Source: Francisellaceae bacterium (GTDB taxonomy: Bacteria; Pseudomonadota; Gammaproteobacteria; UBA6186; Azoamicaceae). Taken from it: DNA of 64,000 bases. Under the pieces are notes generated by a model that was not told where the DNA came from, did not search any database, and saw nothing but the letters and a program-made list of their open reading frames with translations. How positions within the stretch are numbered: the stretch's first letter is position 1; every line of letters starts with the position of its first letter. The position numbers and the translations under genes were made by a program. The stretch lies in the NCBI GenBank assembly GCA_018703155.1, contig JABJGS010000036.1, positions 1-64,000 of the forward strand, read 5' to 3'. This document shows positions 1 through 9,203 of the stretch, one piece after another.

Positions 1-135
1 GTTGTACAAAGAAATTATTAGGTTTATGTTTTAAACTTATTTTTTCAGACTTAGATGCAAGCCATACACAAAAACATTCCCGGATAAGTGATATGTAATA
101 TTGCATCTCCATAACTCTAATTGCTTGTTATATCT

Positions 136-902
136 TCATTTACTACATATTAAACCTTTCTGATTTAAAACTGCCAAAGTAATCTCTTTTCTTTTAGGTA
201 AATCTTCAATGCTGTCAATTAAAATATTAGCAACAAAGAACCAAGTGTAGCTTTTTAATATTACATACCTGATGTGTACCATTCATGTCCACTCCAATCA
301 ATTGTAGCGGCCCCTATTTTTGACTAAAGTTGATATTCGTCAGTATATTCCTCAAGCATAATATCTTGCAAAATATGATAGATTTCAACTGATAGCGGAA
401 TTTCACGATGGTGAATTTTACGCAAAAATACATTTTCACTAACGGTGTTATTTTTATACCTCCGCCTCCTGTCAGCCAAAAAGTAGTTATGTTTTCAACT
501 GTAAACTGATTCCCATAGTCTAATACTTTAAAATATTTAGCATAATTATTTTCACCTATTCTTTTGGCAATAATTTGATAAAACCAAACGCATGAGAATG
601 CATAAGCAGATTTTAAACTTTGATTTTTATTCCATACAGATAAAAAATGTTCCTCACCATTCCATTCAATAATTTTATAATGATTTATCAATAAATTCTC
701 TTCAATCACAATAATGAGCTAATAATTTTGAATGTTGAGGCTGGCGTCAGAGGAGTTTTTGCTCGCTCAGAATTATAAATATAGCTAGTCTGCATGTTTG
801 CCGACAAAATAACCATTGTGCCCCTAGCACTATATCTATTGAATATATCGGAAATTTCCGGATCATCTTTTGAATCTTCTATGGCTACACATAGCCATCA
901 TG
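136..902 (-). pseudogene. Class D (OXA-type) beta-lactamase, degraded
   Basis: Translated piecewise on the minus strand, this stretch gives the signature pieces of a serine class D beta-lactamase in the right order but in different frames. The active-site tetrad S-T-F-K lies within PASTFKI near 740-750. The S-x-V motif appears as S-C-V in FSCVWFYQ near 590-600, followed by a YGN box and a FWL box near 480-520. The K-T/S-G motif has become K-I-G near 320, and the C-terminal element DLPKRKEITLAV lies near 160-200. At least three frame changes plus in-frame stops (one just after STFK, one before KIG) separate the parts. A 131-codon open frame at 314-709 is only the middle of the old gene. It is certainly non-functional; in life it would have been a periplasmic beta-lactam hydrolase. 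Confidence 0.85.
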
Positions 903-1153
903 ATATAAAATAACAAGCTTATGTATAATGTTAATATTTTTCTTATATATAAAACTGCGATTCTTTTGCTTAAAAAGAAATAAACTATATTGTATGAAAG
1001 ATTATATATTTCTTGGTGAGGAATACAAGTGAGTATTATTTATTATTAATAACAACAAAATGCTACTTTTGGGAAACAAGCTACATTAATATAACCTTAT
1101 TGTGACAATGTTCAATTTTTTGATTCCACTTTGGCTTGATAATATATTTATGG

Positions 1154-2992
1154 CTAACTATCATCTTCAGATTTTTTTAAGTCAGCTTCACCCTTTTTAC
1201 TTCTAAATTTTTTAAGCCTCATAAAAGTTGTTTGAAGTGGTGTCTCTTTACTTGCCCTATCCATTTCAACATATAATTCCTCCATAGAACTAATATTAAA
1301 TCTACTTTCAATTTCACTTTCACATTTCTTCTTTATTTCTTCCTCTGCCTTTACTCTTTTTTTATTTTTTTCTAACATTCCCTTTGGTATTAACAATCTA
1401 TTATGTAACTTAGAGTCTTTATGTTCATTCCAGTTTTTTGTTCTCTCTAAATTTTCTGTTTCAGAAAGTGACACATTAATTACCCCCTCAAATTTAGCAC
1501 CGTCCAGGTTGTCATTTAAGCATTCCAATTTTGATAAAATGTCAGCATCACCATAAAAGTCACATTTATCAGGATCAATGCCATATTCAGGGGCTAATTT
1601 TTTAATTTTATCTAGAACGGAAATACCTAAAGTTTTCTCCAAAGAAATAAGGCCCGAGCAACCTTGAGAACTTATTTCCAATACATTATGGCAATATCCT
1701 TGTAAAAATTCACTTGCGATAATCTTCTCGAAATTATCATTATCATTCTCATTCTCATTTAAAGATAAACACCCTGGTAAACACCCATGCTCAATATAAA
1801 ATATACGCATTGAATTAACAATCAAAGAAAGAGGACCTTCAAAATCACACCCATTAGAGCATCCCCCTATTCTTACCCCTATTGCTGAAAAGGTTAATTG
1901 TAAATATACAGCTTTATAAAAACTTGCATCTTCTTCATTAACATATGCCTCATACGCATCCAGCCCTAATTTTAAGGCTGGAACTTTATATTGCACACTC
2001 TCCTCATGTACAGCAGAAAGTAATTCTTGCATAGCTTTAACAGGTGACTTGGACTCCATTAGCTTTTTAAATTTCCCTTGATAGAACTCACCTTTAATTA
2101 CAGGCTTATTGTCAACCATCACGCTTGTGCGAATTAACCTTATAAAGCTTTCATCAATAGTTTGCCTCAAAAAAGTATATTCTTTCTTATCTTGAGAAAA
2201 TGGCACGCGCTTTTTGCTAATAAATGACCCACTAAACATTTCATGATTTGCAAAGCAAACACTAAATACAATTCTCTTGTTCTTAATTATATTATTTAAA
2301 AATTCATTAGCATCATGAACTAAAGTGTCCCTTTTAACAGTTTCGCTTAATTGTTCAATATTTCTTTCTAAAAAATGTGCCGCTTTAGCTCTATCTGCGA
2401 ATGCTTCCCTTAATTTCATTACTGCTTTTATTATTATGTTTTTGGCAGCAACACTATCATCGTTTTTATGATGCACAGCTAGGTTTTGAATCAATACTGG
2501 TATAGTTATAACAGATTTGTCTTCACAGTGCCTTGCGATTCTGCGAAAAGGATAAATCAAATCAAATAGTATCGCTTGTTGAATATTTGTGATAGTTATT
2601 CGCAACTGTTCTTTTTCGTCTTTCAATTTCATAAAAGGAGTCGCTGTCCGTAAAAGACTAACTTTTCTTATTAATTTTAAATGTGATTGCTCCTGTGTGG
2701 ATTTTTCATAAATACACATCATTACTCTATATCCATTACGAATCGAAGGGTAACATGCAAGATGTCCAGTTTGATTCCCCCAAAACTCACCTAAATTCAA
2801 GCTTTCTAGCGTTCCATTGTTTTTATTATTAACAAGCACTTTGTACAATCTATTTTTAACATTCACTGGAAGGCTTTTAAAATAATCTGGAGCATCTTTT
2901 ATATTGTTTGCAATTAACTCTTCTCTATTCACCCAAACATCAATGAAAGCTGTTAATATTTTTTTCTCCCATGAATATAGCCTGAAAACCAT
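1154..2992 (-). CDS. Orphan protein, 3' part of a frame-split gene
   Basis: Open frame of 612 codons that I do not recognise. It is mainly charged and helical, with no signal peptide and a Lys/Glu-rich C-terminus. One stretch near residues 395-410, G-G-C-S-N-G-C-D-F-E-G, has the spacing of a CX5R phosphatase loop but with Phe where Arg is needed. The first codons have no convincing ribosome-binding site and read, in another frame, the same DNA as the end of the upstream ORF (2953-3480). The real gene probably started there and crosses by a -1 shift in the A7 tract at 2959-2965. An effector-type role is only inferred from the neighbouring cyclase toxin. It may be a pseudogene or a slippage-rescued gene. 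Confidence 0.6.
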   Translation of the reverse strand: MVFRLYSWEKKILTAFIDVWVNREELIANNIKDAPDYFKSLPVNVKNRLYKVLVNNKNNGTLESLNLGEFWGNQTGHLACYPSIRNGYRVMMCIYEKSTQEQSHLKLIRKVSLLRTATPFMKLKDEKEQLRITITNIQQAILFDLIYPFRRIARHCEDKSVITIPVLIQNLAVHHKNDDSVAAKNIIIKAVMKLREAFADRAKAAHFLERNIEQLSETVKRDTLVHDANEFLNNIIKNKRIVFSVCFANHEMFSGSFISKKRVPFSQDKKEYTFLRQTIDESFIRLIRTSVMVDNKPVIKGEFYQGKFKKLMESKSPVKAMQELLSAVHEESVQYKVPALKLGLDAYEAYVNEEDASFYKAVYLQLTFSAIGVRIGGCSNGCDFEGPLSLIVNSMRIFYIEHGCLPGCLSLNENENDNDNFEKIIASEFLQGYCHNVLEISSQGCSGLISLEKTLGISVLDKIKKLAPEYGIDPDKCDFYGDADILSKLECLNDNLDGAKFEGVINVSLSETENLERTKNWNEHKDSKLHNRLLIPKGMLEKNKKRVKAEEEIKKKCESEIESRFNISSMEELYVEMDRASKETPLQTTFMRLKKFRSKKGEADLKKSEDDS

Positions 2993-3480
2993 CCTGGTTG
3001 CTTATCTTTAGGTAATTTTATTTTCAACCACTCATCTCGAGTCGTTTTATTAAATTTTGCAATTGGAGTATGCTCTATAGTATGCAGAAGGTCATGACTT
3101 ATTCCATAAAAAATCTCTTTCTTATCAATGACATTTATCACATAGTCAATATTATCTTTATCTCTAAATAACCAGTTATATATATGCTCAGCATGAGCAA
3201 GATGATTGATAGCTTCAGCAATAGAAATGTTACTCTCAAGTGCAGATGTATGAAAATATTGTAATACACCTAATATTTTAGCTATCAATTCTTTAAGTTT
3301 TTCAGTATTAACATCCTTAACACCAATAAATTCTTTTATAATGTTATTTAGCCTGACTAAAGCTACGACTTTATATGATTTTGCCGCTTCTGAATATTCA
3401 ATTATTAATCTTGCTGCAGCATAGTATGCACATGCTCTAGTTTTTATTGCTTTTTCTACTGACACAATCGAAATAGACAT
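2953..3480 (-). CDS. Orphan protein, 5' part of a frame-split gene
   Basis: Open frame of 175 codons, predominantly helical, unrecognised, without signal peptide. It ends at a stop codon just after the tract GGGAGAAAAAAATATTAA. In its own reading frame that tract contains the heptamer A AAA AAA. Slipping back one base there leads directly into the 612-codon frame at 1154-2992, giving a continuous protein of roughly 760 residues. The two ORFs overlap by 40 bases, and the downstream one lacks a credible start. I read the pair as one gene that is either broken or decoded by slippage. Confidence 0.55.
   Translation of the reverse strand: MSISIVSVEKAIKTRACAYYAAARLIIEYSEAAKSYKVVALVRLNNIIKEFIGVKDVNTEKLKELIAKILGVLQYFHTSALESNISIAEAINHLAHAEHIYNWLFRDKDNIDYVINVIDKKEIFYGISHDLLHTIEHTPIAKFNKTTRDEWLKIKLPKDKQPGWFSGYIHGRKKY
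2959..2965 (-). other. A7 slippery tract at a -1 frame junction
   Basis: Seven A residues on the minus strand sit in the zero frame as AGA AAA AAA TAT TAA, an X XXY YYZ heptamer followed two codons later by a stop. A -1 slip, or one extra A added in the transcript, joins the upstream 175-codon frame to the downstream 612-codon frame. The site is visible in the sequence; that slippage occurs is inference. Confidence 0.5.
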
Positions 3481-3671
3481 GAAGAAATACCCGTTATAGC
3501 TTTATGGTCATATTAAAACACCTTTCTAGTATCTATAAGTATAGCTTCGCCGACTTGATAAATTACTATAAACATAGCGAGCCTTACAATAAAAAAAATT
3601 CATGAAATATTGATAGCACTTACATACCCTGCTCTCATGCCTAAATAACAAATATGCTTAGGTAGAAGGGC

Positions 3672-4172
3672 TCATGTAGATTTAGGCCGTGCTGGTGACT
3701 CTTTAACATAAAGTCCGTCATCATTACTATCTCCCACCTCTGCGGCAGCATTTACTTGTGTAAAAGTGACAGACCTATTTGTACGCATAGGATCAAAATC
3801 TTGCTCTGGCTCCATCCCATCCAAGTCATAACTCAACGAATTATTTATAAAACATTTCATTTCTTTGAAAATGTCAGATATTTCTTGATAATTTTCTAGT
3901 CGCGCCCCGGTATATTTACCATTTGCCATATCAACATCTACCTTATCTTTAGCTTTATCTATCGCACCATTAATTTCTTCCTTATATTCCTCAAGCTCTG
4001 TTTTTAGAATTTGATTTTTATGAAACCCTTCATAATCTATGATGAAATTTGCCATACTAGTAAATACATTTCCTATTAAAGGAGGGAAAGAATGTATTCC
4101 TTCATATTTTTCTACTTTTAAAACAGAGGTTAGCTTATCTCCTAGTTTTATTATCTTGCTAATTTCATACAT
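3672..4172 (-). CDS. Small orphan protein downstream of the cyclase toxin
   Basis: A 166-codon ORF beginning 44 bases after the stop of the putative nucleotidyl cyclase and in the same direction, so probably co-transcribed. It is soluble and acidic in the middle, with a helical Glu/Lys-rich segment around residues 60-110 and a polar, probably disordered C-terminus. There is no signal peptide or membrane segment. I do not recognise a family. Its position would suit an accessory protein, chaperone or second effector, but nothing in the sequence decides this. Confidence 0.55.
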   Translation of the reverse strand: MYEISKIIKLGDKLTSVLKVEKYEGIHSFPPLIGNVFTSMANFIIDYEGFHKNQILKTELEEYKEEINGAIDKAKDKVDVDMANGKYTGARLENYQEISDIFKEMKCFINNSLSYDLDGMEPEQDFDPMRTNRSVTFTQVNAAAEVGDSNDDGLYVKESPARPKST

Positions 4173-4216
4173 TATCCATACCTTATATTATCAATATTAA
4201 ATTTGTTGTTATATAT

Positions 4217-6508
4217 TTACGCCCCAGGCTTCTTGTTGTCTGATGGTTTGTCTAACTTTACTGTTGTATTAGGTTCTAGGTGCCCCTGGTGATGAACCTC
4301 TACTTTATCCGGTGGAATTCCATGTGGCTCTTCTTTTTTTAGTGGTGCCAACCTACTATTTTGGATGTGCCTGCTCTTTTCATTATGCTTAATTAAAGGA
4401 TTTTTCACACTGATTTTTGTAGGCTGACACCCCTCATAAACAATTTCACCATCTGATTCAGGGTGCATTTCTTCCATACCGCCAACGGAAGCACTTGCAT
4501 TATTAGTTGGGGTTGCACTACCCTCCTGCAAATTATCCATAATAAAGGCGCTATCATTTTGAGGATACATTTCATCGATAGCAAATTCCGGGTTATCGTT
4601 TGCAAAAGAGTTTGAATTTATTGCTTCTAAGACCTCAAGGGGTAGAGCTGGCAACGGATCAATATCTTTCAATTTCTTTTTTTGATTTTCTTTATATTCA
4701 GACGATGATTTTTTAGTTAACTCGTGAAAACTATTTACATTACTATTTATGCCTTCAGTACTCTGCCGTTCATTAATGCTATCTATTTCTTTTTTTAAAT
4801 CCATCGAGAGAGCATTTTCACAGTACTCTTTAAAACTACCTCCTAGCATCTCTCTACATTGCTCTACAGAATTTCCAGTTTTTTTGCTATTAATCTCTGA
4901 TAAATGTTCAATTATTTTATCATAGGCCGCAATGGTGTTGGGTTTTAGCAAGTTCTCCTTGCCATGCAAAATTTGTATTTTTATTAAATTTACCCATCCC
5001 ATACTGAGTTCATTATTTTCATCATTGTCACTTCTTGCTTGCAAACAACTTGGATGTACATTAATTGTTTGAGTCAATAAATAATCAGGATCATGAAAAA
5101 AGAAATCCAAACATTGCTGCTCTGTATCAGTATGAAATATTTCACCTTTATACATATGATCCAGGGCACCAAAATCTTCTGAATCACCAGGATTAAATGA
5201 TTCCTCTCCATGCTGAAACATATCTTTATTCATTAATATATTATTAGAACAGTTAATCAAATATGCGCCTATATGCATTTTCCCTTGAGAGGCGGTCCAA
5301 CTACCATTTAAAAATTTTCTCAATGGATCAGGTTTGCCATCTTCTTTAGCCAAGCACTGAAATATCGCAAAAGCTTCATTATTTTTATATGGATCGTTTG
5401 TTATAATATCTCGACACTTTCTCACATCTCTATTGAATGCAATAAGTCCTGACAGCATACTAGCTTCACCAGTAATATATGTATTATGTGCTCGTAGAAA
5501 TATTCCAGGGACTTCTGATGGAAGTCCAATATGCATTAAATCAAAATCACCTGTAACCGGATACCCAGAATTACCAGCCTGCACAAGCACAGGTTTACGA
5601 ACACCATTAACAATTTGATCTACAGGGGCTCTATAATCAATTTTTTGAGGATTTTGTTCCACCCAACTTGTTAAAGCATCTGGAATATTTCCTGGGACAC
5701 TATCATTGGCAGCTTCCCAATAATCTCCTTCTGGGATTGATTTAGATAATTTATTTAAATCAATTTCAAAGGTTCCACTAAACTCTTGATTTAAACCTTC
5801 AGGATATTTATATTGTAATATGCCGTTCCTCAAGCCAATTATTTCATATTTAGCAGGGTCTTCTTGTGAGTATTTTATTATATCTCTAATAGAGTCTGTT
5901 TCTTGTATAAAGTATTTTTCTGTTTCATGGCTAGGTATTTTCTCAAAAAAATTACCTTTATATTCTATAATCTCAGCCCCTCTAGCTTTTGCCTTAACTA
6001 TTTCTTCTCCTTTTCTCTTTTTATATTCGACATCAACCTTTTTAACACACAGTCTACCATCTATATATTTTTGCTCACTGCCTAAATCATCTTTTTGATA
6101 TTGAGCTCTTATTTCATCAGGAACTTCACTAGCATCAGGAGGAAATGCTCCATAGGAGTGATCCGTTAAATCAAAGCCTTTAGATTTACCATCTTTTACT
6201 CTAGTAAAACATTCATCTGCGGCTATATGACCTCTGCAAGGTGGCAAATTGCTGCTTTTCTGGTGAATTGCTGTTGGTTTTGGATCAAATTTCTCCCAAA
6301 ACCTTTGATTTGGCTCATCTGCTATATCTGTGCCTCTAATTGACATAGGAGTATGAAGTGAACTTTTCAACAAAATATCAACGATCCGTGGTGGGATACC
6401 ACTCTGTACTGTAGCCTCGGAGCCAATGAGGAATTTATGTTGGCGCTTAGGTTGATTTTCTGGAGCTGGCATTTTAAATGGTCCTAATATCATCAAATTA
6501 TTTACCAT
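4217..6508 (-). CDS. Class II nucleotidyl cyclase toxin (EF/CyaA/ExoY-like)
   Basis: 763 residues. The core (about 35-460) carries the catalytic constellation of the edema factor/CyaA/ExoY family. R58, K77 and K84 (in HQKSSN) correspond to EF R329, K346 and K353, with K77 to K84 exactly 7 apart as in EF. The metal-binding pair D321/D323 lies in GYPVTGDFDLM. H433 and N439 (in QHGEESFNP) match H577/N583 with the same 6-residue spacing. Known members make cAMP or other cyclic nucleotides inside eukaryotic cells and need a host activator (calmodulin or F-actin). There is no Sec signal; about 55 residues precede the core. A ~250-residue polar C-terminal extension with a degenerate EMYPQ/EMHPE repeat could carry a secretion signal. 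The first ATG has no Shine-Dalgarno; M13 (ATG at 6472) is preceded by TTAGGA at good spacing and may be the true start. The frame is intact, unlike its neighbours. Confidence 0.85.
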   Translation of the reverse strand: MVNNLMILGPFKMPAPENQPKRQHKFLIGSEATVQSGIPPRIVDILLKSSLHTPMSIRGTDIADEPNQRFWEKFDPKPTAIHQKSSNLPPCRGHIAADECFTRVKDGKSKGFDLTDHSYGAFPPDASEVPDEIRAQYQKDDLGSEQKYIDGRLCVKKVDVEYKKRKGEEIVKAKARGAEIIEYKGNFFEKIPSHETEKYFIQETDSIRDIIKYSQEDPAKYEIIGLRNGILQYKYPEGLNQEFSGTFEIDLNKLSKSIPEGDYWEAANDSVPGNIPDALTSWVEQNPQKIDYRAPVDQIVNGVRKPVLVQAGNSGYPVTGDFDLMHIGLPSEVPGIFLRAHNTYITGEASMLSGLIAFNRDVRKCRDIITNDPYKNNEAFAIFQCLAKEDGKPDPLRKFLNGSWTASQGKMHIGAYLINCSNNILMNKDMFQHGEESFNPGDSEDFGALDHMYKGEIFHTDTEQQCLDFFFHDPDYLLTQTINVHPSCLQARSDNDENNELSMGWVNLIKIQILHGKENLLKPNTIAAYDKIIEHLSEINSKKTGNSVEQCREMLGGSFKEYCENALSMDLKKEIDSINERQSTEGINSNVNSFHELTKKSSSEYKENQKKKLKDIDPLPALPLEVLEAINSNSFANDNPEFAIDEMYPQNDSAFIMDNLQEGSATPTNNASASVGGMEEMHPESDGEIVYEGCQPTKISVKNPLIKHNEKSRHIQNSRLAPLKKEEPHGIPPDKVEVHHQGHLEPNTTVKLDKPSDNKKPGA

Positions 6509-6747
6509 TAGACATCAATTTTGTTAATAAAGTTCTGATCCGTGCAATCACACCTGCTACAGCAAGAAACCAATCAAGTTGAACAAAAAAACATAAGAAT
6601 AGGAAATTATCAACCAACATATTCACAAAGATAGTACTTATGACTAATTAAAACTTAATAATTTGATAGCAAAAGAAATTTAGATTGGAAATATATAATT
6701 AAGATTTTTTAAACCTTTAAATGTCTCAATTTAAAATAAACTAATAT

Positions 6748-7881
6748 TTAGCTTACATTACACTCATACTGAAACAATTTTGATTGGTCATTTTCATTAT
6801 CAGATAAGAATGAAAATAATTTTTCAATATTAAGACCATACTTGAAAACTAAGCGAAATACCTGGTTAGAGGTACCAGGTTTTTTATATTTAGGTATATT
6901 CCACCCCTTACTGAGTAATTTTTCATATAAAGAATTATTATCATTTTCATATAACAATCCTGGCAATTGCTCATGGTTTGATATTGGAAGATCTAAATTG
7001 AAATAATCTTTCATGATTTCATGTATATGATATGCATTATCATAGTGCCCGCGAACAATATCTCTATATCCTGAGATACCCAACATCATTATATTGAAAT
7101 AAAATTGTAACAGCGGCATAAAGCCATATGAGAATCTAATGCTTTCATGTGATGAGTCACCACCAAAATAATTATATTTGCTAGTATACAAAGATTTCCG
7201 ACAAATGAGATAACCTAAACCTGGCTGTACAATCCCATATTTGTGCACAGAAACATTCATACTCATAACATTATCAAGTCGAAAATCCCAAGGTTTAGTT
7301 TCAATAAACGGGGCAACAAACCCACCTATCGCTGCATCAACATGTAAACCAATATCATTATAGTTATTTAACATTAAATCTAATTCACTCACTGCATCAA
7401 ACATTAACGTTGTTGGACTGCCCAGTGTCGCCACAACAAGCTTAGTTTGATCATCAATAACATTAGCAACAGAATCTATACAAATCTTACCATCTGCCCC
7501 TATAGGGACTCTATTCAAAGATACCCCAATGACTTTTGCTATATGTGACCACGATATATGACTAGACTCAGATACAATGATATTGCACTCATCTTGATAT
7601 TCTTGTTTTAAATTACTTAATGTAAGCATTATTGCTTCTGATGAGCCACTTGTTGCTAGAACTGAAGCGTCCTCTTCAGCGTGCACAAGCTCTAACATAA
7701 ATTTTGCACAATAATTTTTTATTTTTGCAATTTCTGGGTATGCTTTCTGATTAATCGCATTAATATGTGAATAGTCACTAGCATTAAATTCTGGATTATT
7801 AAAAACCGCTAAACTATTAAATGCACCAAGGTCTTGAGAATATCTCTCTTTAAGTAACTGTAGATCAAGATGCATTGGCAA
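6748..7881 (-). CDS. Group II PLP-dependent amino-acid decarboxylase (GAD/MfnA-like)
   Basis: 377 residues of fold-type I, group II decarboxylase, the family of glutamate decarboxylase and archaeal MfnA. It shows a phosphate-binding TSGSSEA (about 78-84), the ring-stacking His in SSHISW (H108), HVDAAIGGFVAPF with D182 contacting the pyridine nitrogen, and the Schiff-base lysine K214 in SVHKYG. Sequence around 198-250 resembles glutamate decarboxylases most. It is about 90 residues shorter than typical GadB, missing part of the N-terminal helical segment. The first codon is TTG at 7881, with an ATG two codons later (7875). It lies 13 bases downstream of the ATP-grasp gene and is probably translated from the same message. 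The substrate (Glu, Asp or an aromatic amino acid) cannot be told from sequence. Confidence 0.85.
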   Translation of the reverse strand: MPMHLDLQLLKERYSQDLGAFNSLAVFNNPEFNASDYSHINAINQKAYPEIAKIKNYCAKFMLELVHAEEDASVLATSGSSEAIMLTLSNLKQEYQDECNIIVSESSHISWSHIAKVIGVSLNRVPIGADGKICIDSVANVIDDQTKLVVATLGSPTTLMFDAVSELDLMLNNYNDIGLHVDAAIGGFVAPFIETKPWDFRLDNVMSMNVSVHKYGIVQPGLGYLICRKSLYTSKYNYFGGDSSHESIRFSYGFMPLLQFYFNIMMLGISGYRDIVRGHYDNAYHIHEIMKDYFNLDLPISNHEQLPGLLYENDNNSLYEKLLSKGWNIPKYKKPGTSNQVFRLVFKYGLNIEKLFSFLSDNENDQSKLFQYECNVS

Positions 7882-7894
7882 CTAGTCTCTAATT

Positions 7895-9007
7895 TTATAT
7901 AGAAAGGAATTTTGCTATACCTAAAACAATAGGTACTAACAATAAAGTCTTACACACCATTTTAATTATTTTAGTAAGATCAGCACCTGGAGCAACTATA
8001 CTATTTTTCAAACAAACCTCCATGTAAGCCAACCTCTTGGTTTTCACAAAAGCTCTAAGTATTTGTTCAGCTACCGGTGTGCTTATTCCAAACATAGGAT
8101 TCTCATGGATTGTTATATCAGGAAAAAAGTTACCCTCAATAATAACTCCTCTAGATTTTGTTAGTGGAATAGCGATATCCTCACATACCACATCAAAACC
8201 GACCAATCTAAGACCGAGAACTCTGGCGGCACTAACCATAAGGCGTATATTTTCAGGACATATAATATTTTTGTCTAGACCTTTCATCGTGCCACCAACA
8301 GTAGAATTACATTTATATTGGAGCATTATGATTTCATCTATTTTAGGAATATATTCCATCTCAAGACTCTGTGTACTCAGACAAATCTCTAACTCTTGAT
8401 CTATTTTAATCGGTCCCAGACTTACACCATCTATTTTTTTTCTTTGTTGATTACTTAAATTAATCAATTTAAGAATGTTGCATCTCCCATCACCAACAAC
8501 TTTTGCTGGATCTCTCCGAGTAATAGCAATTACTTTATCATCTAGAACCAAAACACGATATGATGTTAAATTAGAATAAAATTTTTCAATAAGAATGTTT
8601 TCATGAAAACTTATACTCTTATCTAAATAGGTAGTAAGTTCACCTAGGTCACGAATATTACAAACAACATCTTTTCCTGAAGAGGTATTAGATACTGGCT
8701 TCGCCACAACAGGATACTTCACCCCTGAAAAATCACTCTTTTTATTTAGATACTCTTCTTTGCCAACAATAAAAGCTTCTGGTACAGGAATTCCTTTAGA
8801 GTGTAATATAAGATTAGCGGAATATTTATTGTTAAATAACGAACAATTACATGCTACGTTTAATGGCGTAGTCCCATTTCTAATATAATATATCCTGCCA
8901 GAATAATTTAACCCAAACCCTTGCTTCATCCCGATAGGATCAACATCAAGTCCTATTTTTTTTGCTGCATTGAAGTAATATATATCTCGTTTATCCATAG
9001 CAACCAT
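7895..9007 (-). CDS. ATP-grasp ligase resembling the cyanophycin-synthetase ATP-grasp domain
   Basis: 370 residues. ATP-grasp features are visible: a Lys-bearing strand VVAKPVSNTSSG (100-111), the adenine-contacting LIEKF (139-143), a CphA/GshF-like ARR-type loop ITRRDPAKVVGDG (162-174), and metal ligands D272 and E291-x-N293. Such enzymes join a carboxylate to an amine through an acyl phosphate. A hydrophobic stretch at 346-370 ends the protein and may anchor it to the membrane, which is unusual for this family. The partner decarboxylase starts 13 bases downstream, so the likely logic is decarboxylation of an amino acid and ligation of the amine (or its precursor), as in MfnA/MfnD of methanofuran synthesis. 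The product is unknown. Confidence 0.8.
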   Translation of the reverse strand: MVAMDKRDIYYFNAAKKIGLDVDPIGMKQGFGLNYSGRIYYIRNGTTPLNVACNCSLFNNKYSANLILHSKGIPVPEAFIVGKEEYLNKKSDFSGVKYPVVAKPVSNTSSGKDVVCNIRDLGELTTYLDKSISFHENILIEKFYSNLTSYRVLVLDDKVIAITRRDPAKVVGDGRCNILKLINLSNQQRKKIDGVSLGPIKIDQELEICLSTQSLEMEYIPKIDEIIMLQYKCNSTVGGTMKGLDKNIICPENIRLMVSAARVLGLRLVGFDVVCEDIAIPLTKSRGVIIEGNFFPDITIHENPMFGISTPVAEQILRAFVKTKRLAYMEVCLKNSIVAPGADLTKIIKMVCKTLLLVPIVLGIAKFLSI

Positions 9008-9203
9008 TTTAATACAAACTCCATTATAATTACCAGCACAAATGCTGCCAATTGCATGCTAAGTTATTGATTTATTTTCAAGAAAATATTCAGTATGAAT
9101 GAAAGCAATCGCCCTGCGAACCTTTGACGTTAATTTTGGGTTACATAAAAAAGCAAGACGATCTTAAACTTATTTTAGCACATATTATAAATTTTCAAAT
9201 TTT

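Noticed and set aside
1-135. Possible gene or repeat at the left edge
   Set aside because: No open frame or repeat could be supported.
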